Assembly (NCBI GenBank): GCA_028868305.1
Contig: JAGWUS010000032.1
Location: forward strand, 1-43,384
Origin: Burkholderiales bacterium
Lineage (GTDB): Bacteria; Pseudomonadota; Gammaproteobacteria; Burkholderiales; Burkholderiaceae_C
Length of the DNA stretch: 43,384 bases
Direction of reading: 5' to 3'
The position numbers and the translations under genes were made by a program. Positions 16,548 through 23,527 of the stretch are shown here, piece by piece. The stretch's first letter is position 1. Each line of letters begins with the position of its first letter. A model generated the notes under the pieces. The model saw only the letters and a list, made by a program, of their open reading frames with translations, searched no databases and was not told the DNA's origin.

Positions 16548-17984
16548 TCAATGTTCTGCATCTCCACCTCCTGAACCCGCTGCAACCACTGACCCCGCCG
16601 ATGCGTTGGTGGGCTTCCCCATTTGGGAGGCCTGTAAAGCTGCATCGGCTAACCAGAACTGCTGCTCTGCCGCTATAGCCGCCATCACGCTTGAAATTTG
16701 ATCTTTGCTATCAGCCAGCAGTTCGAAAACACCAATGATCATGCCGTTGTAACGAAGCACACTTTCTTCTGAAATCGTCTTGCGCAGAGGAACAACCTCG
16801 TCGCGATAATGCCGGGCTATGTCATAGGCAGTTCGGTACGCTGAATAGGTCTCACGCAGGTTTGAGCCTGCAGAGCGCACTGTTGCCTCCAAACGATTTG
16901 CCACGGCCAGCGTTTGGGCACTCATCGCATCGCGACGCAACCCGCCAAAGTCAAAAATCGGCAACTTCATGCTGACTTCATAGCCATGTCGAGGTATCTC
17001 GGTACCGGCTGCATTGCCAAACACCGTGTCGCGACGAATTCCAAGCTCAATGTCAGTCAGACTTGTCAGCATGGTGAGCCCTTGCGCTTTGGCAGCGGAC
17101 TCCAGCGCCGACTGTGCCAATTTGATGTCGAGTCGACCTGCGTTTGCAACCTTGCTGACTTCTTCAGGGCTACGCGGGGCTTTTGGCAAATCCGGTAAGC
17201 GATCCGGCAATTTGAGTTGTTTGGCTTGCGCCTCGCTGAGACCCAACGCCCGGTTCAAAGCTTCACGGGTTGCCGTAGCGTCGTGCTGTGCAGAGGCAAG
17301 TTGCGTTGCAGCATCGGCATAGAACACCTGCTGTCTTGCCCGCTGTAACTTTGTAAAATTGCCCACTGCTTGTAAGCGTCTCGCCAGATCTGCGCTGACT
17401 TCTGCCGCAGCATCGACCTGCTGCGCATACATCAGGTTTTGCTTGGCAGCCACTGCTTTGACCCAAGCCTGGCGAACTTGTGTAACTTGATCAACCACAT
17501 CCGAAGTAAGTTGGATCTGTGCGCGGGCAATTCCCCGCTCTGCAATTCCCAATCTTTGAGGAAGGGTTATCAAATCCAAAAGTCCAAACGTCAATCTCCG
17601 ACCGATCTCCACTTCGTCAAGAAATGTTGACCGCTCAAAGGCGAATGTAGGATTGCCAATGCGCCCTGCTTGTGCCGCATTTGACGCATCTGCCCAGTTT
17701 TGAGCCAGCATTGCTTGCAGGGCTGGACTATTTACCAGAGCCAGTTGAACAGCATCGCCCTGGCTTAAAGGCTGTGCCAGGTACTTTGCGGCCTTTTTTT
17801 CCTGCGCACTGCGTTGCTCCTGGGTTAGTGCAAGTTCGAGCTTGCCATTAGTGAAGTCCGTAGTGTCTTGATTGGCCTTGGCAAGAGAATTGTCAAAATT
17901 TACGCTCGCACAGCCAGACAAGGCGAGCACAGCCATGGCGACGACCAGCGTTTTGGTACGCGGCTTGTTCTGAAGCACTTTCAT
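16548..17984 (-). CDS. TolC-family outer-membrane lipoprotein beside the multicopper oxidase
   Basis: The product is 478 aa from ATG 17984. The leader ends in LALSGCAS, a clear lipobox, and the two OEP repeats follow with long helical, Gln/Ala-rich segments. The C-terminus has a Gly/Ala tail ending in DAEH. It resembles CusC/NodT channels, but no RND pump or adaptor is adjacent, and the partner genes are the oxidase and cupredoxin. Its start overlaps the stop of the upstream small gene by 4 bp (ATGA). It may serve the cusBA pump encoded further along or take a CopB-like role; both are inferences. Confidence 0.82.
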   Translation of the reverse strand: MKVLQNKPRTKTLVVAMAVLALSGCASVNFDNSLAKANQDTTDFTNGKLELALTQEQRSAQEKKAAKYLAQPLSQGDAVQLALVNSPALQAMLAQNWADASNAAQAGRIGNPTFAFERSTFLDEVEIGRRLTFGLLDLITLPQRLGIAERGIARAQIQLTSDVVDQVTQVRQAWVKAVAAKQNLMYAQQVDAAAEVSADLARRLQAVGNFTKLQRARQQVFYADAATQLASAQHDATATREALNRALGLSEAQAKQLKLPDRLPDLPKAPRSPEEVSKVANAGRLDIKLAQSALESAAKAQGLTMLTSLTDIELGIRRDTVFGNAAGTEIPRHGYEVSMKLPIFDFGGLRRDAMSAQTLAVANRLEATVRSAGSNLRETYSAYRTAYDIARHYRDEVVPLRKTISEESVLRYNGMIIGVFELLADSKDQISSVMAAIAAEQQFWLADAALQASQMGKPTNASAGSVVAAGSGGGDAEH

Positions 17985-18286
17985 TGTTTTGCTCCGTTCG
18001 AAGAGGCTGGTGATTGTTCTGGCTCTGGCTGCTGTGATTCTTTTGCGTAGGCACGCCAACCACCAGTCTTGGCAACGGTATCGTTTGCTTCCCGCCAAGA
18101 CACAGTGGGCTGATCAACGAACGAGCGGTAGTTCGTGAAAGTCGATTTGTATTCGACCAAGGTGGTCGATTCGGAGGCACCCTTGATCTCTGGCTTTACA
18201 GGGGGGCTATTCGTCTGCGCAAATGCAAGTGGAACCGCAAGCGTCAGAACGGCTATTGAACACCGTTTCTTAGGAAAATGAGACAT
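17981..18286 (-). CDS. Small periplasmic protein of unknown function
   Basis: The 101-aa product has GAGGA ahead of its ATG and a signal peptide MSHFPKKRCSIAVLTLAVPL ending at about AFAQ. The mature chain has the pattern YRSFVDQPTVSWREANDTVA followed by GGWRAYAKE. I recall that Y..F...W..AN..V...GGW motif from small proteins encoded next to TolC-like genes in metal efflux loci, but I know of no assigned function. It overlaps the TolC-like gene by 4 bp, implying coupled synthesis and a shared role. Confidence 0.7.
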   Translation of the reverse strand: MSHFPKKRCSIAVLTLAVPLAFAQTNSPPVKPEIKGASESTTLVEYKSTFTNYRSFVDQPTVSWREANDTVAKTGGWRAYAKESQQPEPEQSPASSNGAKQ

Positions 18287-18316
18287 GAAATCCTCGCGCT
18301 ATCTCGTTGAAAATTT

Positions 18317-18331
18317 ATGGGTAAAACCCAT
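18317..18331. repeat. Short perfect inverted repeat in intergenic gap
   Basis: ATGGGT-AAA-ACCCAT lies 31 bp upstream of the small periplasmic protein gene. It could be an operator or a small hairpin in the leader. Nothing else is evident in the 125-bp gap except the hairpin at 18405-18421. Confidence 0.3.
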
Positions 18332-18411
18332 GAAGAACGAAGTAGTAACGTCGCGAAAATGGCAAATTCAGCCAAGGGTATACCACCTCGGCGAATTTGA
18401 AGTTCCACGCG

Positions 18412-18822
18412 TTAGGCGTGGCTCGATTGAGGTGGCCTGTCTAGGCCGGCGAGAGTGGGGGAAAGATGATGGGATGAAAATTCTGGGAAATTGCACTTGC
18501 CATCGAACGGTGCAACGAAAGGCTCAGACGATGAGATCAAGGCTGTCCCAACGCAGCACGGGCCGCATGCACTGCACTTCAAATGTGCAACCTCCTTGGA
18601 TGAAAGGTGCTCGTTTTGATCTGCCAGAGCGACCATTTTTTGACTAACTGGTTCAATTGCAGCGCGAACATGCGACTCATCAAATGCCGATGAATCAGCC
18701 ACTCCATACAAAGCCTGGTGGCTACCTTCACACACTACCGCAACAGCACCTGCAAAACCCTGAATAGGAATTGCAATCAGCACGATGCATGCAATGAGTA
18801 ATTTCCAGAATGTTGTTTTCAC
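18412..18822 (-). CDS. Cys-rich secreted hypothetical protein, 136 aa
   Basis: The start is GTG at 18822 with no clear ribosome-binding site. The signal peptide is MKTTFWKLLIACIVLIAIPI with cleavage near GFAGA. A cysteine cluster HLKCSACGPCCVGTA (about 83-97) and a His-containing tail (SSHHLSP) suggest metal binding. I recognise no named family. It is the promoter-proximal gene of the right copper block. A hairpin CCACGC/GCGTGG (18405-18421) has the stop codon in its loop, so it may be separated transcriptionally from the genes that follow 125 bp later. Confidence 0.6.
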   Translation of the reverse strand: MKTTFWKLLIACIVLIAIPIQGFAGAVAVVCEGSHQALYGVADSSAFDESHVRAAIEPVSQKMVALADQNEHLSSKEVAHLKCSACGPCCVGTALISSSEPFVAPFDGKCNFPEFSSHHLSPTLAGLDRPPQSSHA

Positions 18823-18993
18823 CGCAGTATTAAATCACACCTACGCTAGAAATGAATTGAAACCATAACGCTTTACTGATTTTTACAACCGATCAAATTG
18901 AAAAAATTCGGCAAGACGACGAATGTTTCATTGCCGCATATTTAAGCATGAAGCATGGGCATGGTGGGTGTCGTTAGCGTCATATAGACGTGG

Positions 18994-19386
18994 TCACAGG
19001 GCCATTTCTGCCCTTGGTTTAGCGTTCTCCCGCACTGCAGACGTACTCATTCCCCGTGCCCCCATCAATTGCCTGCGCGCCATCCACAAATTGGACAGCG
19101 CAAACAGCGCCAACCGTTGCGCAGTGTTCTTGGCCAGTCCCCGGTAGCGCACTTTGGTAAAGCCGAACTGGCACTTGATGACCCCGAAACGGGTGTTCCA
19201 CCTTGGCCCGCACACCGTTCTTCATAAGCTCCGCCTTGTTCAGTAAGCTGCCCACCGGGGTGTTCTTATCCAGTCCCCTACGCTCGCCAGGGAGATGGCC
19301 ACATGCCAGTCCACATCGGTGGCTTCTTCCCGCTTCTTGGCACCTTGGTAGTCCGCATCCGCAGAGACAACCCGCCCACCCCCACG
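18994..19386 (-). pseudogene. IS5-family transposase remnant (C-terminal third, frameshifted)
   Basis: Minus-strand frames give, in order, VVSADADYQGAKKREEATDV, then after a frameshift NTPVGSLLNKAELMKNGVRA and KVEHPF, then after an extra G VIKCQFGFTKVRYRGLAKNT and ALFALSNLWMARRQLMGARG up to a TGA at 18994. This is the C-terminal part of an IS5-subgroup DDE transposase (the KxEHPF..IK.QFG..K.RYRGL and LFALSNLWMARR blocks). At least two frameshifts and loss of the N-terminal two thirds make it inactive. It abuts the truncated integrase copy at about 19390-19420, so an IS5 insertion probably broke that integrase. Confidence 0.85.
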
Positions 19387-19423
19387 CAGTAATCCGTGCC
19401 AGAGGCAGCAGGGGTCGGGTTCG

Positions 19424-19660
19424 TCAAGAACTTCGGGTTCACCATCTTTGCCGCCACTGCAAGCGATAAGGACAAAGCAGGCTGGCGTGCCTCTGCTGAA
19501 TCTTTGGTTCGTAGGCTGCGCCTGAACTCTTTTTTCCCCAACGAACTCAAGTTATGCTAGCGGAACAATCTGCCAAAAATAGTAAACGCCACAGCTGCTT
19601 CGGATTGGACGGGGGGTTTTGATGCTCACAGGCAACTCCGTAAAAGAGCCGGATGAGCGA
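19424..19660 (-). pseudogene. Integrase N-terminal fragment, copy A, with internal stop
   Basis: Minus-strand translation gives SIKTPRPIRSSCGVYYFWQI then VPLA-stop, then EFVGKKEFRRSLRTKDSAEA and VNPKFLTNP before joining IS5 DNA. It matches copy B (21159-21527) along its length, by eye about 85% identity at DNA level. The block R(K)SLRTKD.AEAR is the SAM-like N-terminal domain (DUF6538 type) of tRNA-targeting tyrosine recombinases. A TAA replaces a sense codon and the catalytic domain is absent, so it is dead. It reads away from the partial tRNA copy at 19722-19769, as expected for an island integrase. Confidence 0.8.
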
Positions 19661-19721
19661 AGTGGATGATAGCCAGCGCCAAACGGGCTGGGAGGCCGCG
19701 CGGGGCGTGGATTGCAAAAAG

Positions 19722-19769
19722 TGGTGCGGCTGGCGGGGATCGAACCCACGACCCTTGGCTTCGGAGGCC
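19722..19769 (-). repeat. Partial tRNA-Arg 3' half: attachment-site duplicate
   Basis: These 48 bases are identical to 21607-21654, the 3' part of the intact tRNA-Arg from the anticodon loop to CCA. Identity stops abruptly in the anticodon loop, typical of an att crossover region. The sequence beyond it (19770-20107) differs wholly from the tRNA 5' half. Confidence 0.88.
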
Positions 19770-20107
19770 GTTCTGGAGCGCCCACATTCATAGCCATGGA
19801 TTTGGATCAATCGGCGCCAATCGAGCAATTCATAGTGAACAAATGCTAATTTTTTACCTAAATAACGCCATTTTTTGGCAACTATTGCTACTTTTTCGCA
19901 GAAACTAGCAACGAGATTGGTCTCCGCCAATTCAATTTCAGTTCAAATTCTACCGACCAGGGGCACTTACGCAATCCAACATTGCTATAAATTTTACTGC
20001 TCGGATTCCGGACACTCAAAGTTTCGAAAATCCAAATTTCAGTCGGCCGTGAGTATTAGTCATGCACAATTTCCTCAAGTTGACTTTCCAAGTAAAATTT
20101 GGAACTC
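19770..20107. other. Non-coding AT-rich interval
   Basis: About 340 bp with no convincing gene. It contains two similar motifs TGCTAATTTTTT and TGCTACTTTTT and an ATTGG/CCAAT inverted pair. It probably carries the promoter of the nucleotidyltransferase gene, but no clear -35/-10 pair was identified. A minus-strand frame reading KWRYLGKKLAFVHYELLDW runs through it into the tRNA duplicate and is not supported as a gene. Confidence 0.4.
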
Positions 20108-21055
20108 ATGAAAAACTTGGAAACACTTGAGCTGGATCAGGATGCTGCACGTCAGTACATTGACGCACGAGCTGCGTTCCTTGAGCTCGAACGTACCCGG
20201 AAATCCGCACTCCAGGTGCGTGGCGGCATGGTCTGGAAAACCGTCGAAAACAAAGACTACCTAATCCGAACCAGCCCTTCGGGTGGCCAAAAGAGTCTGG
20301 GCCGACGATCCGCCGAGACGGAGGCTATGTACCAGACCTTTGTTTCCAAAAAGCAGACCACCGAAGAACGCCTTGTCAGCATCAAGGCTGCAGTCGCTAA
20401 GCATGAGCGTCTCAACCGCGCCTTGCGCGTCGGCCGAATGCCAAATATTGCCGTGGCCATCCTGACCCGACTGGCCAACGCTGGCCTTGACGACTACTTC
20501 CGCGTGGTTGGTACCCATGCACTTTATGCATACGAGGCAGCTGCGGGTGTGCGCTTTGCATCAGAGATCACGGCCACCCGTGACATTGATCTGCTTTGGG
20601 ACACCCGTAAACGGGTCATGTTTGCACAACGACTCGCCAAGGACTCCCCGTCCATGCTTGCAGCGCTGCAAAAAGTCGACAAGTCATTTCAGATCATCGA
20701 CGACCAAAAGTACACCGCCATCAATAAGGACGGCTTTGAGGTCGACATCCTCCGAAGGATTGCCAAAGACGGGGATCCTCATCCAGTTCGATTGAGCCAT
20801 GCCGAGGATGATTTCTGGGTGGTACAGGCCAAGCGCGCAGATGACCTGATGAATGCACCAACGTTCTCGGAAGTTATCGTGGCAGAGAACGGCAGCATGG
20901 CAAGGCTGCACACGATCCACCCCGCGGTCTTTGTCAGCTTCAAACGCTGGATGGCCAATGAAGTCGACCGCGATCCGCTCAAGCGGCGACGCGACGAACT
21001 TCAGGCAGATGCTGTGGAGTGGGCATTGACAGAAAGGTTACCTCAACTGCTGTGA
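20108..21055 (+). CDS. GSU2403-type nucleotidyltransferase-fold protein
   Basis: The product is 315 aa from ATG 20108 (GGAA just upstream); an in-frame TTG 3 codons earlier is possible. The core VVGTHALYAYEAAAGVRF (about 138-155) followed by TATRDIDLLWDTRKR (about 160-175) is the nucleotidyltransferase signature, with the metal-binding D-I-D pair; a third Asp is in DGFEVDILRR (about 207-216). The N-terminal 100 residues are helical and charged. I recognise it as the GSU2403 / NTP_transf_8 family, whose function is unproven. It is the only intact gene between the two tRNA-Arg att copies, so it is the cargo of a small island. A toxin-antitoxin or phage-defence role is possible, since many such nucleotidyltransferases act there, but this is inference. 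Confidence 0.8.
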   Translation: MKNLETLELDQDAARQYIDARAAFLELERTRKSALQVRGGMVWKTVENKDYLIRTSPSGGQKSLGRRSAETEAMYQTFVSKKQTTEERLVSIKAAVAKHERLNRALRVGRMPNIAVAILTRLANAGLDDYFRVVGTHALYAYEAAAGVRFASEITATRDIDLLWDTRKRVMFAQRLAKDSPSMLAALQKVDKSFQIIDDQKYTAINKDGFEVDILRRIAKDGDPHPVRLSHAEDDFWVVQAKRADDLMNAPTFSEVIVAENGSMARLHTIHPAVFVSFKRWMANEVDRDPLKRRRDELQADAVEWALTERLPQLL

Positions 21056-21158
21056 GGTAAGTCAGATTTGCCTGCGAATGCAGGAATTAACATGCAATCG
21101 GCGATAGGCATAGCCGAAGTGAACCTGCCCCTGTTTGACGTACCTCTTAGCCGTTCCA

Positions 21159-21527
21159 TTATGCGGCCTTCAATAGCTGTGCCTCTTTGGCTTCGTCAAG
21201 GGTATCGGTCTCGATGATGCCCCTGTCCATATCGATCCTGATCTTGTCCCGGGTGCCTTGCTTGGCATCGGGTCTGAGCAAGTGTGGAAAATCTGCAAGG
21301 GTCGGGTTCGTCAAGAACTTCGGGTTCACCATCATTGCCTCCACTGCAAGCGATAAGGACAAGGCACGCTGGCGTGCCTCTGCTGAATCTTTGGTTCTTA
21401 GGCTACGCCTGAACTCTGTTTTTCCAACGAACTCCCGCCATGCTAGCGGAACAATCAGCCGGAAGTAGAAAACGCCGCAGCGGTCTCGGATCAGTCGCGG
21501 GGTTTTGATGCTCACAAGCAACTCCAT
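21159..21527 (-). pseudogene. Truncated tyrosine-recombinase integrase, copy B
   Basis: The reading frame is 122 aa from ATG 21527 (MELLVSIKTPRLIRDRCGVF) to a TAA. It has the N-terminal domain of a tRNA-associated integrase: FYFRLIVPLAWREFVGKTEF, RRSLRTKDSAEARQRALSLS, and ends IETDTLDEAKEAQLLKAA. Full-length relatives are about three to five times longer and carry the R..H..R..Y catalytic domain, which is absent here. It lies 80 bp downstream of the intact tRNA-Arg and reads away from it, the standard position for an island integrase. Confidence 0.8.
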
Positions 21528-21606
21528 AAAGGAGCTGGATGAGCGAAGTGGAGATAGCCAGTGCCCAATCGGCTGGAAAGCCGCACAGGGCGTGGTTTTC
21601 GAAAAG

Positions 21607-21682
21607 TGGTGCGGCTGGCGGGGATCGAACCCACGACCCTTGGCTTCGGAGGCCAATACTCTATCCACTGAGCTACAGCCGC
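21607..21682 (-). tRNA. tRNA-Arg (anticodon CCG)
   Basis: The minus strand reads 5'-GCGGCTG-TA-GCTC...GAGT..., an anticodon stem TTGGC/GCCAA around loop CTCCGAA (anticodon CCG), T arm GTGGGTTCGATCCC, acceptor 3' strand CAGCCGC, discriminator A and encoded CCA. All four stems pair. It decodes CGG. Its 3' half is the integration target of the mobile elements to its left. Confidence 0.95.
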
Positions 21683-22019
21683 AACAGAGATTTGAATTGT
21701 AGGTGGTTTCCGGGCGCCAGCCCAATGTGGAAATGTCCCCCGGCTGTTTGGCCAATGGTGGTTTGAGTGCTGAAGCTGTGCTGCGAATGACGTAACCCGC
21801 CGCGGCTCAGCCATAGCAGCAGGCTGAAGTGGGTGCCGGCTGGTGAACGCAATGACTGCGCAAGTCATCTTGCAAGGCCATTGGCAAATTCAGCTGGGCA
21901 ATGCGTTTCTTGCCCAGTACATCTAACCGCTGATTGAGTGTCTTGTCGTCAAGCACCCGCTTTTAGCGCAATTGTTCGCGCAGGGTGGAAAAACGATGCT
22001 GTAGCACCTTGTCAATATA
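21683..22019. other. Interval without a convincing gene
   Basis: The stretch right of the tRNA-Arg gene shows only short, motif-free frames on both strands. The minus strand contains GTGCTTGACGACAAGACACT and CTGGGCAAGAAACGCATTGC, which could be decayed coding sequence continuing from the transposase remnant at 22020-22260, but I cannot identify it. Confidence 0.4.
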
Positions 22020-22260
22020 AAGCACCACCAGCTAGTTGCTTGCCAATGCCGCGGTTGCTGGGTTGCCCACGCCGCTTAGAAATCAGGCCTGCGGCACCGT
22101 GCGCGCACAGTCTCTCGACCTGTAGCAACGGTATGACAAGTTGCAGCGCCGCCATCGCCTGGTTGGCCCATTCTTGCAACGCCCGCTGGATCACGGAGTA
22201 CGCTGTGCTTTCCGTCTCGCTCATCAAGCCCGCTCCAACCATCACTAGATGCACCTTCAT
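22020..22260 (-). pseudogene. Probable ISNCY-type transposase N-terminal remnant
   Basis: The minus-strand frame contains LMSETESTAYSVIQRALQ, QVERLCAHGAAGLISKRRGQ and PSNRGIGKQLAGG before a TGA. The GAAGLISKRRGQPSNR block and the preceding QVERL resemble the helix-turn-helix N-terminus of ISNCY-family transposases. The usual residues between the helices look partly deleted and no catalytic core follows, so this is a decayed fragment. It is further evidence that the tRNA-Arg neighbourhood accumulates mobile DNA. Confidence 0.5.
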
Positions 22261-22302
22261 GCTTCAAAGGGGCCATTTCTATTTGGGACACGCAGAGGAC
22301 AT

Positions 22303-22317
22303 TACTACTTGGTAGTA
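22303..22317. promoter_or_regulatory. Palindrome TACTAC-TTG-GTAGTA upstream of the cytochrome gene
   Basis: A perfect 6-bp inverted repeat with a 3-bp centre lies 87 bp upstream of the cytochrome ATG and 37 bp upstream of a TATAAT hexamer. It could be an operator. Confidence 0.35.
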
Positions 22318-22354
22318 GAGCTCACATTTCGGGAGGGTCTGATGGTGCCACCGC

Positions 22355-22360
22355 TATAAT
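22355..22360 (+). promoter_or_regulatory. Candidate -10 element (TATAAT) of the cytochrome c gene
   Basis: A perfect TATAAT lies 44 bp before the start codon of the cytochrome gene. The sequence 17 bp upstream (GGAGGG region) is not a good -35, so an activator may be needed. Confidence 0.45.
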
Positions 22361-22404
22361 CTACCGCTGAATCTAACGCCCCCGACTGACTTTTTGAGGA
22401 CACC

Positions 22405-22926
22405 ATGAGCGATAACAGCAGCGCAACTGTTCACGATGAGGCACACACTGGCCCCATCAAAACCCCGAAGCAATTACTGATCGCGGTTTTGTACTCTTTT
22501 ATCGTCCCCATTTTCATCATCATCGGGCTGGTGTACTTTGTGACCTCCGACAACAAACCCGCTGCGGGCGCGGTAAATCCCGAAAGGGCACTGGCAGAGC
22601 GCATTCAGAAGGTCGGCACTGTTGAGATTCGCAGTGCCAATCGTGAAATGAAAACTGGCGAACAGGTTTTTGCCGGCCAATGCACTGCCTGCCATACTGC
22701 CGGTGCTGCCGGTGCTCCAAAGTTTGGTGATGCAGTTGCTTGGGGCCCGCGTATCAAGACCGGATTTGATGCACTGCTGAACTCGGCCCTGAAGGGCAAG
22801 GGCGCCATGGGTGCCCAGGGTGGTGGTGATTTCTCGGACTACGAAGTGGCACGTGCTGTGGTTTATATGGCTAATGCCGGCGGCGCGAAGTTTGACGAGC
22901 CCAAGAAGCCCGAAGTTGCCAAATAA
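22405..22926 (+). CDS. Membrane-anchored c-type cytochrome (cytochrome c5 type)
   Basis: The 173-aa product has GAGGA 6-8 bp ahead of its ATG. An N-terminal cytoplasmic tail is followed by one membrane anchor (about 30-50, VLYSFIVPIFIIIGLVYFVT). One haem c site, CTACH, lies at about residue 95, and the distal Met is probably in KGAMGAQGG (about 135). The short C-type domain ends with VARAVVYMANAGG, the usual last helix. It should pass electrons in the periplasm, probably to a terminal oxidase or from the bc1 complex. It is monocistronic, with its own terminator at 22950. Confidence 0.88.
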   Translation: MSDNSSATVHDEAHTGPIKTPKQLLIAVLYSFIVPIFIIIGLVYFVTSDNKPAAGAVNPERALAERIQKVGTVEIRSANREMKTGEQVFAGQCTACHTAGAAGAPKFGDAVAWGPRIKTGFDALLNSALKGKGAMGAQGGGDFSDYEVARAVVYMANAGGAKFDEPKKPEVAK

Positions 22927-22949
22927 ATCGGAGCTCGCTCCCCAGAGAG

Positions 22950-22975
22950 GCCGGCGTTCCACGCCGGCTTTTTTT
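22950..22975. terminator. Rho-independent terminator
   Basis: GCCGGCGT-TCC-ACGCCGGC followed by a run of seven T ends the cytochrome transcript. The minus-strand gene on the other side ends inside this T tract. Confidence 0.88.
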
Positions 22976-23519
22976 ATGCCTTGTGCGCTGTCAGGGCCTG
23001 CGGACTGGTTACATAGTGGTAGTGGCGTGGCAACTCCGCACGCAATGTATCCTCCACAGTCCATTCGCCCGCTTCGACCTGGTTGGCAGCCTGGGCGACG
23101 TCTTGGGTATGTACCAGCCCAAACCCCAGTGAAGTTTGCAGATACAGCCAGCCGTGCTCATCCATAACACAGCGCTGGTAAACAGCCTGACGGCCATCGT
23201 GCGTGTGGACCTGTCCTTGATCATTCACCCGCCAGACCCATGGCGTGGCTTCCAATTCCACATACACGCGCTGCGGCCCGTTCTGGAAATACCACTGACC
23301 CGCTTCATCACAGCCGTAGTTGCGCTGAATAAAGTCGATCAGCTTCTCATGTTTCAGCAGGCTTCCTTTGGCGCCGGGATTGCCGCTGGAAAGAGTACCG
23401 CAGGCCTGGGCCGCATCGTCCCGCATGTACCAGTTGCCACGCGCATCCAGCCCCAGCCACCCGTAGCAGTGGGGAACATTTGGCCACTTGGCCATGGCCT
23501 GTTTGACAATGTCGTCCAT
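22974..23519 (-). CDS. Conserved betaproteobacterial hypothetical protein
   Basis: The 181-aa product starts MDDIVKQAMAKWPNVPHCYG at ATG 23519; longer upstream extensions overlap the preceding gene and are unlikely. It is rich in aromatic residues (WLGLDARGNWYMRDD, QWYFQNGPQRVYVELEATP, WVWRVNDQG) and has no signal peptide or membrane segment. I recall proteins of this type annotated as DUF2946 family in Comamonadaceae, but I am not sure of that number. It lies 8 bp after the YheT-type hydrolase gene and is probably co-transcribed with it. The function is unknown. Confidence 0.75.
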   Translation of the reverse strand: MDDIVKQAMAKWPNVPHCYGWLGLDARGNWYMRDDAAQACGTLSSGNPGAKGSLLKHEKLIDFIQRNYGCDEAGQWYFQNGPQRVYVELEATPWVWRVNDQGQVHTHDGRQAVYQRCVMDEHGWLYLQTSLGFGLVHTQDVAQAANQVEAGEWTVEDTLRAELPRHYHYVTSPQALTAHKA

Positions 23520-23527
23520 AGTGCCTT

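Noticed and set aside
19547..19930. 127-codon minus-strand frame with N-terminus MAETNLVASFCEKVAIVAKK
   Set aside because: It runs through the duplicated tRNA half and the dead integrase copy, and no family is recognised; it is probably a chance frame across the att junction.
1..22000. Search for a CRISPR array, toxin-antitoxin pair or classic phage-defence cluster
   Set aside because: No regularly spaced repeats or Cas-like proteins were seen. The only possible defence-type gene is the nucleotidyltransferase-fold protein, listed as a finding.
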